Assembly: GCA_947652115.1 (NCBI GenBank)
Contig: OX393574.1
Location: 11,981,418-12,045,417 of the forward strand
Origin: Blastomussa wellsi
Taxonomy: Eukaryota; Cnidaria; Anthozoa; Scleractinia; Plerogyridae
DNA length: 64,000 bases
Direction of reading: 5' to 3'
Made by a program: the position numbers and the translations under genes. The notes beneath the pieces were generated by a model. It ran no database searches. It worked only from the letters and a program-made list of their open reading frames with translations, and was not told where the DNA came from. This document shows, piece by piece, positions 14,712 through 26,575 of this stretch. Each line of letters starts with the position of its first letter. The stretch's first letter is position 1.

Positions 14712-16372
14712 GCTTTGTGAATAATTTACTGATCCAGGTCTACAAGTGATCCGGCACTTCTCATCGGTTTGTTGCAGTGGTCTTGCAGATTTCTATTACA
14801 TTTATAATGCAAATTAGCCACGAGGCTTTGAAAAATTAAACAGTCTTTATAATGATCATGAGAGAATTCAACCAACAATTGGTTTGTTCTTGTATTCTGG
14901 TTTGTCTTTTTACGTAATATATCAAACACGAGAGACAGTGTTTCATCACATTTCCAAACACCGAGAAGAGAGTTGAAAATACGACGCGCAGCGGAGTATT
15001 TTTGACGAACTTTGAGGTATATCTTCTCAATCGAAACTAAAACTACGGACAAAAAGAAGAAATAAAATCGTAAAAATCTATGCTAATTAAGATCACATTT
15101 CCAAACCTCCTTCACGGTTCTGATTTCCTTTGTTTCTGAACGTGATGAATTGTTAATGAGTTTGAGAAATTTGGTTCATATTTGTTCACACTTTGCGCAC
15201 GGAGATTGGAACTTAAAATTCTTTCGTCTCTTTTGCAGAGAAAGATTAACAGCTTGCGTATTTTAAAATACACGGAATTTCAGCAGAGTTTTACAAAGCA
15301 ACCATTCTAACTTCCATTGTGCTGGTATCCGCTGTTCAGTGTGTTTCGTTAGGTAAAAGACAGAAATTACTTAAAATCGAGACGAATGCATAGGTACAAA
15401 TAATTCAAACAATTCGATTTCAAGGACTTATCAGTGATAAAGAAATTGTTTTGATGAATCACCAAATTCTCTGACGTTATGTTAATTGGTTTTAAATCTT
15501 GCCCAATTTCAATGTTACAGTAAAATTCAACTCCAAAACTCGATTTTTAGACTAAAACGTAAACGTGATTAATTGTCTTGAATTTAATGCATCGTAAGAT
15601 TTTTACTTTTGCAGACGTTATTAGTTAAGTCAACGAAAAAGTCTTTTTAAAACCTGAGCAATAATTTACTTGAATCCAAAGCAAAAAGTATTTTTTCTTA
15701 TTGTAGTATTTTTCTTCAAATTGTTAATTTTAGCCAGAATTATTTCTTGTGAACCTCGCAAATATTTTTTCATTTAGTTTTTTGACTTTGCAGTTGTTTC
15801 CTGTTAGTGTTAATGTAATGATCCTTGTATTTCATCACTTTAGCTTATTTTTCATGTTGTTTCCTTATCAGCAAGACAATTAGTTAATCAACAACTGTTT
15901 GTAAAAGAGAGCACGCCAATAGCATTTTGTAAGTGCCAAAAATGTGTGGTTGTTTAAAAAAAATATAACAAAAATGTACCCAAACCTTGAGGATCCCAAA
16001 TCAATCTTCTGTGTGCTTTGAAATGGAGACGTTTTGGAAATTGTTAGCTTGAAGAGTTTTTCTCTGCACTTGTTTGAGCCTTTTTTTTTGGGGGGGGGGA
16101 GGGGTGGAGGGGGGCAGGGGTTGAGATTGTTTGCTTTTTGCTCTGTTCGCTAAATTTGGTTTGGTTGCAAAATCAGACTTCGATGTTAAAAATTTCGAGG
16201 GTTGCCGGATAACTGTAATAAACTCTGTTTAAGAAAATGGAGACATTTTGTTATACAGGGATCAGAAATCAAAAGCCGCGAGTAAAGGTGAAATTTTTAA
16301 TAGTATTGTAAAACACTGCAAAAGCTATCGAAAACATAGCAAAATCCATTGAGAACGTTTTGCATAACATTT

Positions 16373-17620
16373 GAAAAAATAACGGTAGAACTTTGGAGGC
16401 ATCTTCAGATCTCAACTTCGTTGTTTAGAGTTTTCAGCCCCACTTTTTTTTCTATTGCCACCGTGTCCTCGCGATATGAACGTGCTTTCTGTCGTTTACG
16501 GTTTCTCCTTTTCTTTTTAGTGAAATTTTAGTAGTTAGATGTATTTTCTATTTTTCTTTTGCTAGAAAAAATACGTCTCTTGGAAACTAAAACTTTAAGG
16601 ATCTTGCTTCTTTGAAATTAAAAAAAAGAAAAAAAATTGGTCGGTGGGGCCTCGAACCCCTTGCGGTGGAAGTTGTTAAACAACTTGAAGAACTCGACGG
16701 CGAGAGAGAGAGGCCGTCGACGCCAGAGGGCGCGCGTCAAACCGCGAGGCCACGGTGGCGTTGAGAAAAATATGGCCAATTTTTAATAGATATAGGTTCG
16801 GAGCTATTGTTTAACGAAATTATGCATAAAATACTCTTGGTGTACAAAATTGATGACGCATTAATACACAGGGGACGAAAAAGGCGTGCAAACAGAATTA
16901 CCATAACGTTTATTTCATGTTTTTCCAAATATAATTTTTTTTATTTTGTTCAAGCTAAAAGAAAGTAGTCGCGTGTGGTAGTAATGGTAAATTTTGAATT
17001 GCCGATAGCTAATTTCTTGCAGTTTCTCAAACTAAATAGAACTGATATTTTGTGATTGCATTTCTCATTGTAAACATTCTTCTGACTCTAACACGCATGT
17101 TTGCTTTCAGTGTTTCAGTGTGGACTTCTTGCTAAGTGGGCGATGAAGATCAAAGTCAAGTACAGAGAAGACAAGAATTAACTGTTAAGAACTCGGGACA
17201 ATGATTTTAGAGGTAATAAGTTTGATTTAGCCGCCGGGAATAATGTTTCTGAATATTCAATCAGACTCGGTTACAAGTCGGAATGAAGATATTAATTTCA
17301 CAATAACACTAAAACAAAATTGAATAATCAGTTTTCAGAAAATCAGTGAACAAATTTTAATAACAGGAGTCTAGCTGAAAACCCTTTTTGACAAGAGTTT
17401 GATTCATGTGGCTTGATTGTGTAATCTATCACTCTATTCTGAGACAGTAATAATTCGCTCTGAAGTTTTGGTCACGACGTTGAAAAAGTTCCGTTAATTG
17501 CACGAGTTTGGGCAATAAAAGTTTTAAAATATTTTGCGACAGCCATTAAGAAAATGCTATGAAATTCGCATCGACACGTTTAAGTCAAGCGTTTTCTAGA
17601 AATTTGTCAATGGCTGTTAA
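16373..17620 (+). repeat. tandem segmental duplication, unit 1
   Basis: 1,248 bp, repeated immediately afterwards with only scattered substitutions and small indels. It contains a tRNA-like segment (16638-16756), an intron-like region and the exon candidate 17111-17212. Confidence 0.95.
16638..16756 (-). repeat. tRNA-like segment (SINE-head relic), copy 1
   Basis: Read on the minus strand it has an A-box-like ccgtggcctcgcgg (16741-16754) and a B-box ggggttcgaggcc (16648-16660), about 95 bases apart with two perfect small hairpins between them. The 5' and 3' ends do not pair as an acceptor stem, so I do not call a tRNA gene. The second copy is at 17887-18005. Confidence 0.4.
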
Positions 17621-18866
17621 GAAAAAATAACGGTAGAACTTTGGAGACATCTTCAGATCTCAACTGCGTTGTTTAGAGTTTTCAGCCCCACTTTTTTTTC
17701 TATCGCCACCGTGTCCTCGCGATGTGACCGTGCTTTTTGTCGTTTACGGTTTCTCCTTTTCTTTTTAGTGAAATTTTAGTAGTCAGATGTATTTCCTATT
17801 TTTCTTTTGCTAGAAAAAAATACGTCTCTTGGAAACTAAAACTTTGAGGATTTTGCTTCTTTGAAATTCAAAAAAAGGAAAAAAATTGTTCGGTGGGGCC
17901 TCGAACCCCTTGCGGTGGAAGTTGTTAAACAACTTAAAGAACTCGACGGCGAGAGAGAGAGGCCGTCGACGCCAGAGGGCGCGCGTCAAACCGCGAGGCC
18001 ACGGTGGCGTTGAGAAAAATATGGCCAATTTTTAATAGATATAGGTTCTGAGCTATTGTTTAACGAAATTATGCATAAAATACCCTTGGTGTACAAAATT
18101 GATGACGCATTAATACACAGGGGACGAAAAAGGCGTGCAAACAGAATTACCATATAACGTTTATTTCATGGGTTTCCAAATATATTTTTTTTATTTTGTT
18201 CAAGCTAAAAGAAAGTAGTCGCGTGTAGTATCAATGGTAAATTTTGAATTGCCGATAGCTAATTTCTTGCAGTTTCTCAAACTAAATAGAACTGATATTT
18301 TGTGATTTCATTTCTTATTGTAAACATTCTTCTGACTCTAACACGCATGTTTGCTTTTTTCTTTCAGTGTTTCTTGGACTTGTTGCTAAGTGGGCGATGA
18401 AGATCAAAGTCAAAGTACAGAGAAGACAAGAATTAACTGTTAAGAACTCGGGACAATAATTTTAGAGGTAATAAGTTTGATTTAGCCGCCGGGAATAATG
18501 TTTCTGAATATTCAATCAGACTCGGTTACAAGTCGGAATGAAGATATTAATTTCACAATAACACTAAAACAAAATTGAATAATCAGTTTTCAGAAAATCA
18601 GTGAACAAATTTTAATAACAGGAGTCTAGCTGAAAACCCTTTTTGACAAGAGTTTGATTCATGTGGCTTGATTGTGTAATCTATCACTCTATTCTGAGAC
18701 AGTAATAATTCGCTCTGAAGTTTTGGTCATGACGTTGAAAAAGTTCCGTTAATTGCACGAGTTTGGGCAATAAAATATTTTGGGACAGCCATTAAGAAAA
18801 TGCTATGAAATTCGCATCGACATGTTTAAGTCAAGCGTTTTCTAGAAATTTGTCAATGGCTGTTAC
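17621..18866 (+). repeat. tandem segmental duplication, unit 2
   Basis: 1,246 bp, collinear with 16373-17620. Differences include an insertion of ctttttt before the exon acceptor (18355-18367) and a few substitutions. The close similarity points to a recent event. Confidence 0.95.
17887..18005 (-). repeat. tRNA-like segment (SINE-head relic), copy 2
   Basis: The duplicate of 16638-16756 with the same A- and B-box-like blocks. Confidence 0.4.
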
Positions 18867-19070
18867 GAAAAATTTAAAACTTTTATTGATCAAACTCATA
18901 CAATTTACGGTACTTTCTCGACGGCAAGAAATCATGTTTTCACTGCTAAGTTTACGATTTCAGATGAGATATTGAGTACTGCCGCTTTAGTCTTTATAAG
19001 GAGCAAAATTGTAAATATTATTTAGTTCTGTTATTTTCAATCTCACTTAGCAATATTAATTACATTAAAA

Positions 19071-19160
19071 TGTCTAAACCAGAAATTACTAAGTGTGGAA
19101 ATCACCACTCGATATGTATTGAGTCGTGATTTACACACTTAGTAATTTCTGGTTTAGACA
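19071..19160. repeat. hairpin with 35-bp arms
   Basis: 19071-19105 and 19126-19160 are inverted copies with one mismatch (tgtctaaaccagaaattact ... complement), with a 20-base loop. Confidence 0.9.
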
Positions 19161-19489
19161 TTGAAAAATGTAATTAACATTGTTTAATGAGAACAACATT
19201 ACTTGTAATAATTAAAATTAGTTTGATGTTTTAATAAATAAATACTCTTGCAATCGCTCTTGTTTCTTTCTTTTATTGTCTCTTACCAAGTGTACACAAA
19301 TAAAAAAAATGCGCTTTCAAAAGGGGCCTGGAAACTAGTGAAAATGTAGGCTATCTCTAGTACTACATTTAGTCTATGTAGGGTCGCCGAAAAGAAAAAA
19401 AGTTCTGCGATTTTTGAACAGAGTCTAGCCAGAAATCAAACATATACTTTGACTTTTGATGGGACAAATCAATTTGCACAGTGCAAGAT

Positions 19490-19690
19490 TTTTCCCGCCA
19501 AAAGACTTAGTATATTTTTGACTCAAAACCAGACACCATTCAAAAGAGCAGACCTTTCTTTCCAAGAACAATTTTCCCGCCAAAAGACTTAGTTATTTTT
19601 TCGACTTTTTTGGCCCCTTTTAAAAGCGCAATATTTTTAACAGAGAAAATTTTCCCGCCAAAAGACTTAGTTATTTTTCTCGACTTTTTT
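19490..19690 (+). repeat. three spaced copies of a cccgccaaaagacttag block
   Basis: The 17-mer occurs at about 19494, 19575 and 19654, spaced about 80 bases apart, with the last two also sharing the flanking ttattttt-cgacttttttgg. A short, degenerate 80-bp tandem repeat. Confidence 0.7.
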
Positions 19691-19890
19691 GGACCAATAT
19701 TCCAATCCTTATTTTTTCGTGGCTAACGTGTTGACGTACAGCATTTATTGTGAATAATTTCCTGAAAACAGTCTTTATTGAAATCTGCTTTGCTCTTTGA
19801 CAGCTTCATCGAAATTTTCAGTGTCATCTATGAACCTAGAAGGAAAATAACAAATTTAATTATTAATTATATAGCTACATCATAATCCAT

Positions 19891-19994
19891 TATTGTCAAC
19901 AGATGCATTTTCTATTAATTTTTACCAACTGTCAAAATTTAAAATAAATTTGACAGTTGGTAAAAATTAATAGAAAATGCATCTGTCGACAATA
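19891..19994. repeat. hairpin with ~45-bp arms just before the satellite
   Basis: The arm 19891-19936 (tattgtcaacagatgcattt ...) returns as complement at about 19949-19994, with one mismatch and a 12-base AT-rich loop. It ends a few bases before the first satellite unit. Confidence 0.9.
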
Positions 19995-19999
19995 ATGCC

Positions 20000-22900
20000 A
20001 CAAATGCACAAATTACTTGTTTGTATGTGAGGTTGTTGTATGCCACAAACTACTCGTTTCTATGCAAGATATTTCTATGCCACAAATTACTTGTTTGTAT
20101 GCCAGGTATTTGTATGACACAAATTACTTGTTTGTATGTGAAGTAGTTGTATCCCACAAATTGCTGGTTTGTGTGTAAGGTATTTGTATGCCGCAAATTA
20201 CTGGTTTGAATGTGAGGTAGTTGTATTCCACAAATTACTGGTTTGCATGTGAGGTAGTTGTATCCCACAAATTACTGGTTTGAATGTGAGGTAGTTGTAT
20301 GCCACAAATTACTTGTTTGTATGCCGCAAATTACTGGTTTGTATGTGAGATAGCTGTATGGCACAAAATGCTAGTTTGTGTGAGAGGTATTTGTATGCCG
20401 CAAATTACTGGTTTGTTTGTGAGGTAGTTGTATGCCACAAATTACTGGTTTGAATGCGAGGTAGTTGTATGGCACAAAATACTAGTTTGTGTGAGAGGTA
20501 TTTGTATGCCGCAAATTACTGGTTTGTATGTGAGGTTGTTGTATGCCACAAATTACTGGTTTTAATGTGAGGTAGTTGTATGCCACAAATTTCTGGTTTG
20601 AATGTGAGGTTGCTGTATGCCACAAATTACTTTTTTGCATGTGAAGTAGTTGTATGCCACAAATTTCTGGTTTGAATGTGAGGTTGCTGTATGCCACAAA
20701 TTACTTTTTTGCATGTGAAGTAGTTGCATGCAACAAATTACTGGTTTCTGTGTAAGGTATTCGTAAATGAAAAATTACTAGTTTGTACGAGAGGTATTTG
20801 TATGCCACAAATTACTGGTTTGTGTGTGAGGTTGTTGTATGCCGCAAATTACTGGTTTGAATGTGAGGTTGTTGTATGCCACAAACTACTCATTTGTATG
20901 CAAGATATTTCTATGCCACAAATTACTTGTTTGTATGCCAGGTATTTGTATGACACAAATTACTTGTTTGTATGTGAAGTAGTTATATGATAATATCCCA
21001 CAAATTGCTGGTTCGTGTGTAAGGTATTTGTATTCCACAAAGTACTGGTTTGCATGTGAAGTAGTTGTATTCCACAAATTACTGGTTTGTATGCGAGGTT
21101 GTTGTATGCCACAAATTACTGGTTTGAATGTGAGGTTGTTGTATGCCACAAATTACTTGTTTGTATGCGAGGTAGTTGTATGTCGCAAATTACTGGTTTG
21201 TATGTGAGGTAGTCGTTTTCCACAAATTACTGGTTTGAATGCGAGGTAGTTGTATGGCACAAAATGCTACTTCGTGTGAGAGTTATTTGTATGCCACAAA
21301 TTACTGGTTTGTGTGTGAGGTATTTGTATGCCGCAAATTACTGGTTTGTTTGTGAGGTAGTTGTATGCCACAAATTACTGGTTTGAATGCGAGGTAGTTG
21401 TATGGCACAAAATACTAGTTTGTGTGAGAGGTATTTGTATGCCGCAAATTAATGGTTTGTTTGTGAAGTAGTTGTATGCCACAAATTACCGGTTTATATG
21501 TGAGGTTGTTGTATGCCACAAATTACTGGTTTGAATGTGAGGTAGTTGTATGCCACAAATTTCTGGTTTGAATGTGAGGTTGCTGTATGCCACAAATTAC
21601 TTTTTTGCATGTGAAGTAGTTGTATGCCACAAATTTCTGGTTTGAATGTGAGGTTGCTGTATGCCACAAATTACTTTTTTGCATGTGAAGTATGCAACAA
21701 ATTACTGGTTTCTGTGTAAGGTATTCGTAAATGAAAAATTACTAGTTTGTATGAAAGGTATTTGTATGCCACAAATTACTGGTTTGTGTGTGAGGTATTT
21801 GTATGCCGGAAATTACTGGTTTGTATGTGAGGTAGTTGTATGCCACAAATTACTGGTTTGAATGTGAGGTAGTTGCATGGCACAAAATACTAGTTTGTGT
21901 GAGAGGTATTTGTATGCCACAAATTACTGGTTTGTGTGTGAGGTATTTGTATGCCGCAAATTAATGGTTTGAAAGTGAGGTAGTTGTATGCCACAAATTT
22001 CTGGTTTGTATGAGAGGTTGTTGTATGCCACAAATTACTTGTTTGTATGTGAGGAAGTTTTATGCCACAAATTGCTGGTTTGTATGTGAGGAAGTTGCAT
22101 ACTACAGAATACTTCTTCGTATGTGAGGTTGTTGTATGCCGCAGGTTACTTGTTTGTATATGAGGTATTTGTATGCCACAAATTACTGGCCTGAATGTGA
22201 GGTAGTTGTATGCCACAAATTACTTGTTTGTACGAGGTTGTTTTATGCCACAAATTAGTGGTTTGTGTGTGAAGTATTTGTATGCAACAAATTAGTGGTC
22301 TGTGTGTGAGGTTGTTGTATGCCACAAATTATGTATGTGAGGCAGTTGTATGCAACAAATTACTGGTTTCAATGCGACGTAGTTGTATACCAAAAATTAC
22401 TGGTTTGTATGCGAGGTAGTTTTATGCCGCAAATTACTTGGTTGTATGTGAGGTAGTTGTATGCCACAAATTACTTGTTTGTACATGTATGTGAGGCAGT
22501 TGTATGCAACAAATTACTGGTTTCAATGCGACGTAGTTGTATACCAAAAATTACTGGTTTGAAAGTGAGGTAGTTGTATGCCACAAATTTCTGGTTTGTA
22601 TGAGAGGTTGTTGTATGCCACAAATTACTTGTTTGTATGTGAGGAAGTTTTATGTCACAAATTGCTGGTTTGTATGTGAGGAAGTTGCATACTACAGCAT
22701 ACTTCTTTGTATGTGAGGTTGTTGTATGCCGCAGGTTACTTGTTTGTATATGAGGTATTTGTATGCCACAAATTACTGGCCTGAATGTGAGGTAGTTGTA
22801 TGCCACAAATTACTTGTTTGTACGAGGTTGTTTTATGTTACAAATTAGTGGTTTGTGTGTGAAGTATTTGTATGCAACAAATTAGTGGTCTGTGTGTGAG

Positions 22901-23925
22901 GTTGTTGTGTGCCACAAATTACTGGTTTGTACATGTATGTGAGGCAGTTGTACATGCAACAAATCACTGATTTCAATGCGACGTAGTTGTATACCAAAAA
23001 TTACTGGTTTGTATGCGAGGTAGTTGTATGCCACAAATTACTGGATTGTGTGGGAGGTATCTGTATGCCGCAAGTTACTTGTTTGTATGTGAAGTAGAGG
23101 GGGTAGGTTTCTGAAGAAACTGTGGTTGTCAACCCAGTTGATGAAACCAAAATATCTTGTATGTGAAGTAGTTGTACAGAAAGTATGTACCAGCATGCCA
23201 CAAATTACTTGTTTGTATGCGAGGTAGTTGTATGCCGCAAATTACTTGGTTGTATGTGAGGTCGTTGTATGCCGCAAATTACTTGTTTGTATACGAGGTT
23301 GTTGTATGTCACAAATTACTGGTTTGTATGTGAGGTAGTTGTATGCAACAAATTACTGGTTTGTATGTGGTCGTTTTATGCCGCAAATTACATGTTTGTA
23401 TGCGAGGTTGTTGCATGCCACAAATTAAATACTTGTTGGTATGCGAGGTAGTTGTATACCACAAATTACTGGTTTGCATGTGAGGTATTTGTATGCCACA
23501 AAATTACTGGTTTGTATGCGAGGTATTTGCATGCCACAAATTACTGGTTTGTATGTAGGGTATTTGTATGCCGCAAATTACTGGTTTGTATGTGAGGTTG
23601 TTGCATGCCACAAATTACTTGTTTGTATGTGAGGTTGTTGTTTGCCACAAATTACTGGATTGAATGTGAGGTTGTTGTAAGCCACAAATTACTGGTTTGT
23701 AGGTGGAGTATTTATATGCCGCAAATTACTGGTTTGTATGTGAAGTAGTTGTATGCCACAAATTACTGGTTTGTATGTGAGGTCGTTGTATGCTGCAAAT
23801 TACTGGTTTGTATGTGAGGTATTTGTAGGTCACAAATTACTGGTTTGTATGTGAGGTATTTGTAGGTCACAAATTACTGGTTTGTATGTGTGGTATTTGT
23901 ATGCCACAAATTACTGTTTTGTAAT
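20000..23925. repeat. 37-bp satellite/minisatellite array (about 105 units)
   Basis: The unit reads tatgccacaaattactggtt plus tgtatgtgaggtagttg. The spacing of successive units at 20224 and 20261 is exactly 37. Units vary by substitution and small indels. Larger blocks are duplicated inside the array: 21967-22216 reappears about 590 bases later, and other blocks reappear at offsets of about 840 and 970. Each unit contains an imperfect palindrome caaat...ggtttg. Since 37 is not a multiple of 3, an ORF reads through three units before repeating; the ORFs are artefacts. Confidence 0.95.
23094..23163 (+). repeat. foreign insert within the satellite
   Basis: Interrupts the 37-bp periodicity with gagggggtaggtttctgaag ... 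caacccagttgat, which also occurs at 34433-34520. This is a fragment of that dispersed repeat family. Confidence 0.7.
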
Positions 23926-23989
23926 TGTAGTTAACAGGTGCCAGTTGAAGATGAAATTCTGCCGCTGAATTGGGATTGGGCCCAGTGTG

Positions 23990-24171
23990 TTCTCGCAATA
24001 AGCCATTTCTGAGTTGCCTTCTACCTGCCTTGGTGCGCAACCTTTCAAATGGAGATGAGTTTTATTTTCAAGACAAAAGACTTGCAAGTAAAACTCATTT
24101 CCATATGAAAGGTTGTGCACCAAGACTCGCCTTGGAACAGAGGCAAGCAGCATCTCGGAAATGGGCTATTA
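23990..24171. repeat. foldback element with ~75-bp arms
   Basis: aataagccatttctgagttg ... ggtgcgcaacctttcaaatg (23996-24063) is matched by its imperfect complement ending at about 24168. The centre is agacttgcaag. It lies directly after the satellite. Confidence 0.75.
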
Positions 24172-24519
24172 CTTTCGGTGTATTCATGAGCTCTTATACT
24201 AGGGTTTAGTTGGTATGGACACAGGCAGCCCAAGCTCTTGATTTGATTGAACCATACAAACAATATGGCTTCAAATTGTAAGGGTTCAAGACCCAGCAGG
24301 TGGGGGCATGAGTTTGCATTTACATCTGAGTATTAATTTTAAATTATTTTCTTCTACCTCCTCTGCAGTCCATCATCCCCCCCCCCCACCGAACCCCCCC
24401 TTGACAGCAAAGGAAATATGGTGGACACGTGCAGAACAAACATATTTTAACTTTTCATACAAGACAAAGATAAATACTCTCAAGAAGAAAGCTAAATATT
24501 ACTTATGTAAGAAGCTTAC

Positions 24520-24830
24520 CTGTATGTAGCAAGTTGGATGGTCTTGAATCACTCGCTTTCGGTCCTTTCGTCTGACATCACTACAAACCTAGCTCGGTTC
24601 CAGCTCTTTGTATAAACAAAATCTCCACAGCAGCATACTTCATCTGCAAACAAAATAACGCATTGATAAATGAAAATCATTACCACGAATGTAGGATGGC
24701 AGTAAAACCAATAAACACGATATAAAACAAGATACTTACCAGTTTACATTCAAAGGTTTCTTCGGGCTCCACAACATGGCGAACTGTCCTTGCAAAGAAC
24801 ACTGGGAACAACCTCGCGTGTCACCCACGC
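24520..24830 (-). ncRNA. candidate spliced exons, non-coding or 5' UTR
   Basis: On the minus strand, a block ends at 24740 with AACTG|GTAAGT, followed by an exon 24520-24643 with acceptor TTTGTTTGCAG and donor GTAAGC. The ATG at about 24775 runs into a stop right after the splice junction, and the other frames stop within the second exon. Likely untranslated. Confidence 0.3.
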
Positions 24831-24878
24831 GAGATGACGAGGAAAACAAGAAGCCCAACAGAGCTTACAGGTGCGCGG

Positions 24879-25531
24879 TTAAGGGGACTTAACCTAAAAT
24901 TCTGCAAAAAAAAAACGAATTTTTTGTTTTCATCGGAATTTGAATCTTGAGGTATTTGAATTTTTATTTTTAGAATTTCTGTTACTGTAAGTTGAAAGCT
25001 CGTTTTCTCAAAACGAGTTAATTTTACCTTTGAGAAAAGATATTTTGAAGAGGATTTGTCCAATTGAGCTGAAATTTTCAGGATTTGTTGTCCTTGGTAA
25101 GTTTAGTGTTTTAAGCATAGAACTTTTCCATCCAGTGTATTTTGTAGAAGTTATCCACTGAAACGTATGCTGTATTTTCTTTATCAGATTTAACTGGTCA
25201 CCATTTCATGTGGTTTTAACTTTTCAAAAATCTATATACTTATCACAGCAAGCTATTTGTCTTCTTTACAACAACGTAAAAAATATTAATTTTGATCAGT
25301 TCTGGTAGGAATTATCTTATCTCAAGTAAGCCATGACATTCCCCTGCAGGTGGCAGATTTAATCAGCCGGTGTCAGGTTGCAATACAGTCTACAGTACAA
25401 AAGTATTTTTTTCAAAATCTTTAGTCTTCAAGCTTTCTAAAAATGTATACTTTACCATTGTTTGGAATTAAATTTTAGCCAGGAAAAAAGTTAGAAAATA
25501 CGCTGTGTTTTTAGGTTAAGTCCCACCTTAA
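24879..25531 (-). mobile_element. non-autonomous DNA-transposon-like repeat, copy B (TTAA-bounded)
   Basis: The reversed copy of 3257-3880. It keeps both TTAA-bounded ends (TTAAGGGGACTTAACC and TTAGGTTAAGTCCCACCTTAA) and the internal order, and is slightly longer through internal indels. Confidence 0.75.
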
Positions 25532-25603
25532 GGGCCCTTAACAGTATCTCGTTGGCATGTTACGCGGTTGCTATGTAAGTGCAATTTCTTTTTCGGCGAG
25601 AAA

Positions 25604-26369
25604 CTTCTTACAATCGCATGACGCATGGAGAAAATTACTGGACGAACGAACTGATAAATCTTTTCCCACTGAATGTCTCTGTGACCTAATGCGCATGATC
25701 CTAACACTTCATTCAATAGCATGGCACAGCAATGGGGACAAGCATGGCTCCAGCTTTCGCTAATCATTTTATACGTGACTTTGAAAGGAAAGCAATTGAA
25801 GGCTATGTAGACAAGCTCTTCCTCTGGCTTCGATACATAGATGACATCCTCATGGTTTGGACACACGGAAACGAAAAGCTTGAAAGTTTCATTGCCTTTT
25901 TAAACAGCATCCATTCCACCATCAAATCCACCAGTGAAAGTTCAACCACTTCTATTCCCTTCCTATACGTTAATATCCTTCTCCAAAATGGTAAAATAGA
26001 AACTGACCTTTAATGCAAACCCACCGATAACACCAATACTTGTTCAATTCTTTAAGTCATCCGTATCACACGAAAAATATCCTTCCCTACAGCCCTGCTC
26101 TCCGTTTACGACGAATTTGTTCCAAAGATGATTTCTTCGATACCAGATCAACAGAACTAGAACGTTATTTAACGAAACGAGGATACAAAAACCATTTCAT
26201 GAAAAGCCAGATCTCTGGAGCTAAATCAATCCCTAGAAATGACACTTTAAAAGAACACAGTCCTGAAATCAAGAAACTTGACAGACTACCATTGATCACC
26301 ACCTATAATCCAGTCTTACCTAACATCCACAAAGTACTGCGCCAGAAACAACCATTCTCCATTCCATAG
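25604..26369 (+). pseudogene. Penelope-like element reverse transcriptase, degenerate fragment
   Basis: Three open pieces in shifting frames. 25625-25705 reads AWRKLLDERTDKSFPTECLC then LMRMILTL. From 25714, HGTAMGTSMAPAFANHF leads to the catalytic WLRYIDDILMVW (about 25824-25859), then SIHSTIKSTSE and IETDL with a stop at 26011. 26040-26369 reads ALRLRRICSKDDFFDTRSTE and ends near LPNIHKVL. The GTAMGT..AP.. box, YIDD, the ..ALRLRRIC.. box and its downstream RGY box are typical of Penelope-like elements. A short deletion removed the residues before HGTAMG (a stop sits there). No GIY-YIG endonuclease is seen. It is dead. Confidence 0.85.
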
Positions 26370-26439
26370 AACGCTTGCATGAAATTTTTGAAGAAACGCC
26401 TGTCGTAGCTTAACGAGGTTCACCAAATCTTCGTGACCT

Positions 26440-26575
26440 GTTGATTTATTTGTCATTTTATTTTATTTATTTATTTTTATTGTTATTACTATTTTTATCA
26501 GTATCTTATTATTTCTTATTTTTATTATTATTTATTTTATTTATTTTTTTATTTCACTTTATTTTATTTAAGGCG
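26440..26575. repeat. A/T low-complexity tract
   Basis: Runs of ttattt/tttatt over about 135 bases; the Phe/Leu-rich ORF through it is an artefact. Confidence 0.8.

Larger units (their letters stand above)
10020..18467 (+). ncRNA. candidate spliced non-coding transcript (splice-site based)
   Basis: Exon-like blocks with good GT-AG signals on the plus strand: one ending at 10114 (GAAG|GTAAGC), 10384-10437 (TTTTACTAG| ... CTTAG|GTAACT), 15239-15352 (TCTTTTGCAG| ... GTTAG|GTAAAA), 17111-17212 (TTGCTTTCAG| ... AGAG|GTAATA) and 18368-18467 (TTTCTTTCAG| ... AGAG|GTAATA). The last two are copies made by the tandem duplication at 16373-18866. None holds a convincing reading frame, and the two duplicated exons differ by an indel that would shift any frame. 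It could be a long non-coding RNA or the 5' untranslated exons of a gene further right. No transcription evidence is available. Confidence 0.3.

Noticed and set aside
16638..16756. Selenocysteine or intron-containing tRNA on the minus strand
   Set aside because: A- and B-box-like blocks are present, but the ends do not pair and no anticodon arm is visible.
20050..23632. ORFs of 60-111 codons inside the satellite on both strands
   Set aside because: They follow the 37-bp periodicity and rotate frame each unit; no independent coding evidence.
20000..23925. CRISPR-like array (regular short repeats)
   Set aside because: Units are head-to-tail 37-mers without unique spacers, in a eukaryotic context; it is a satellite.
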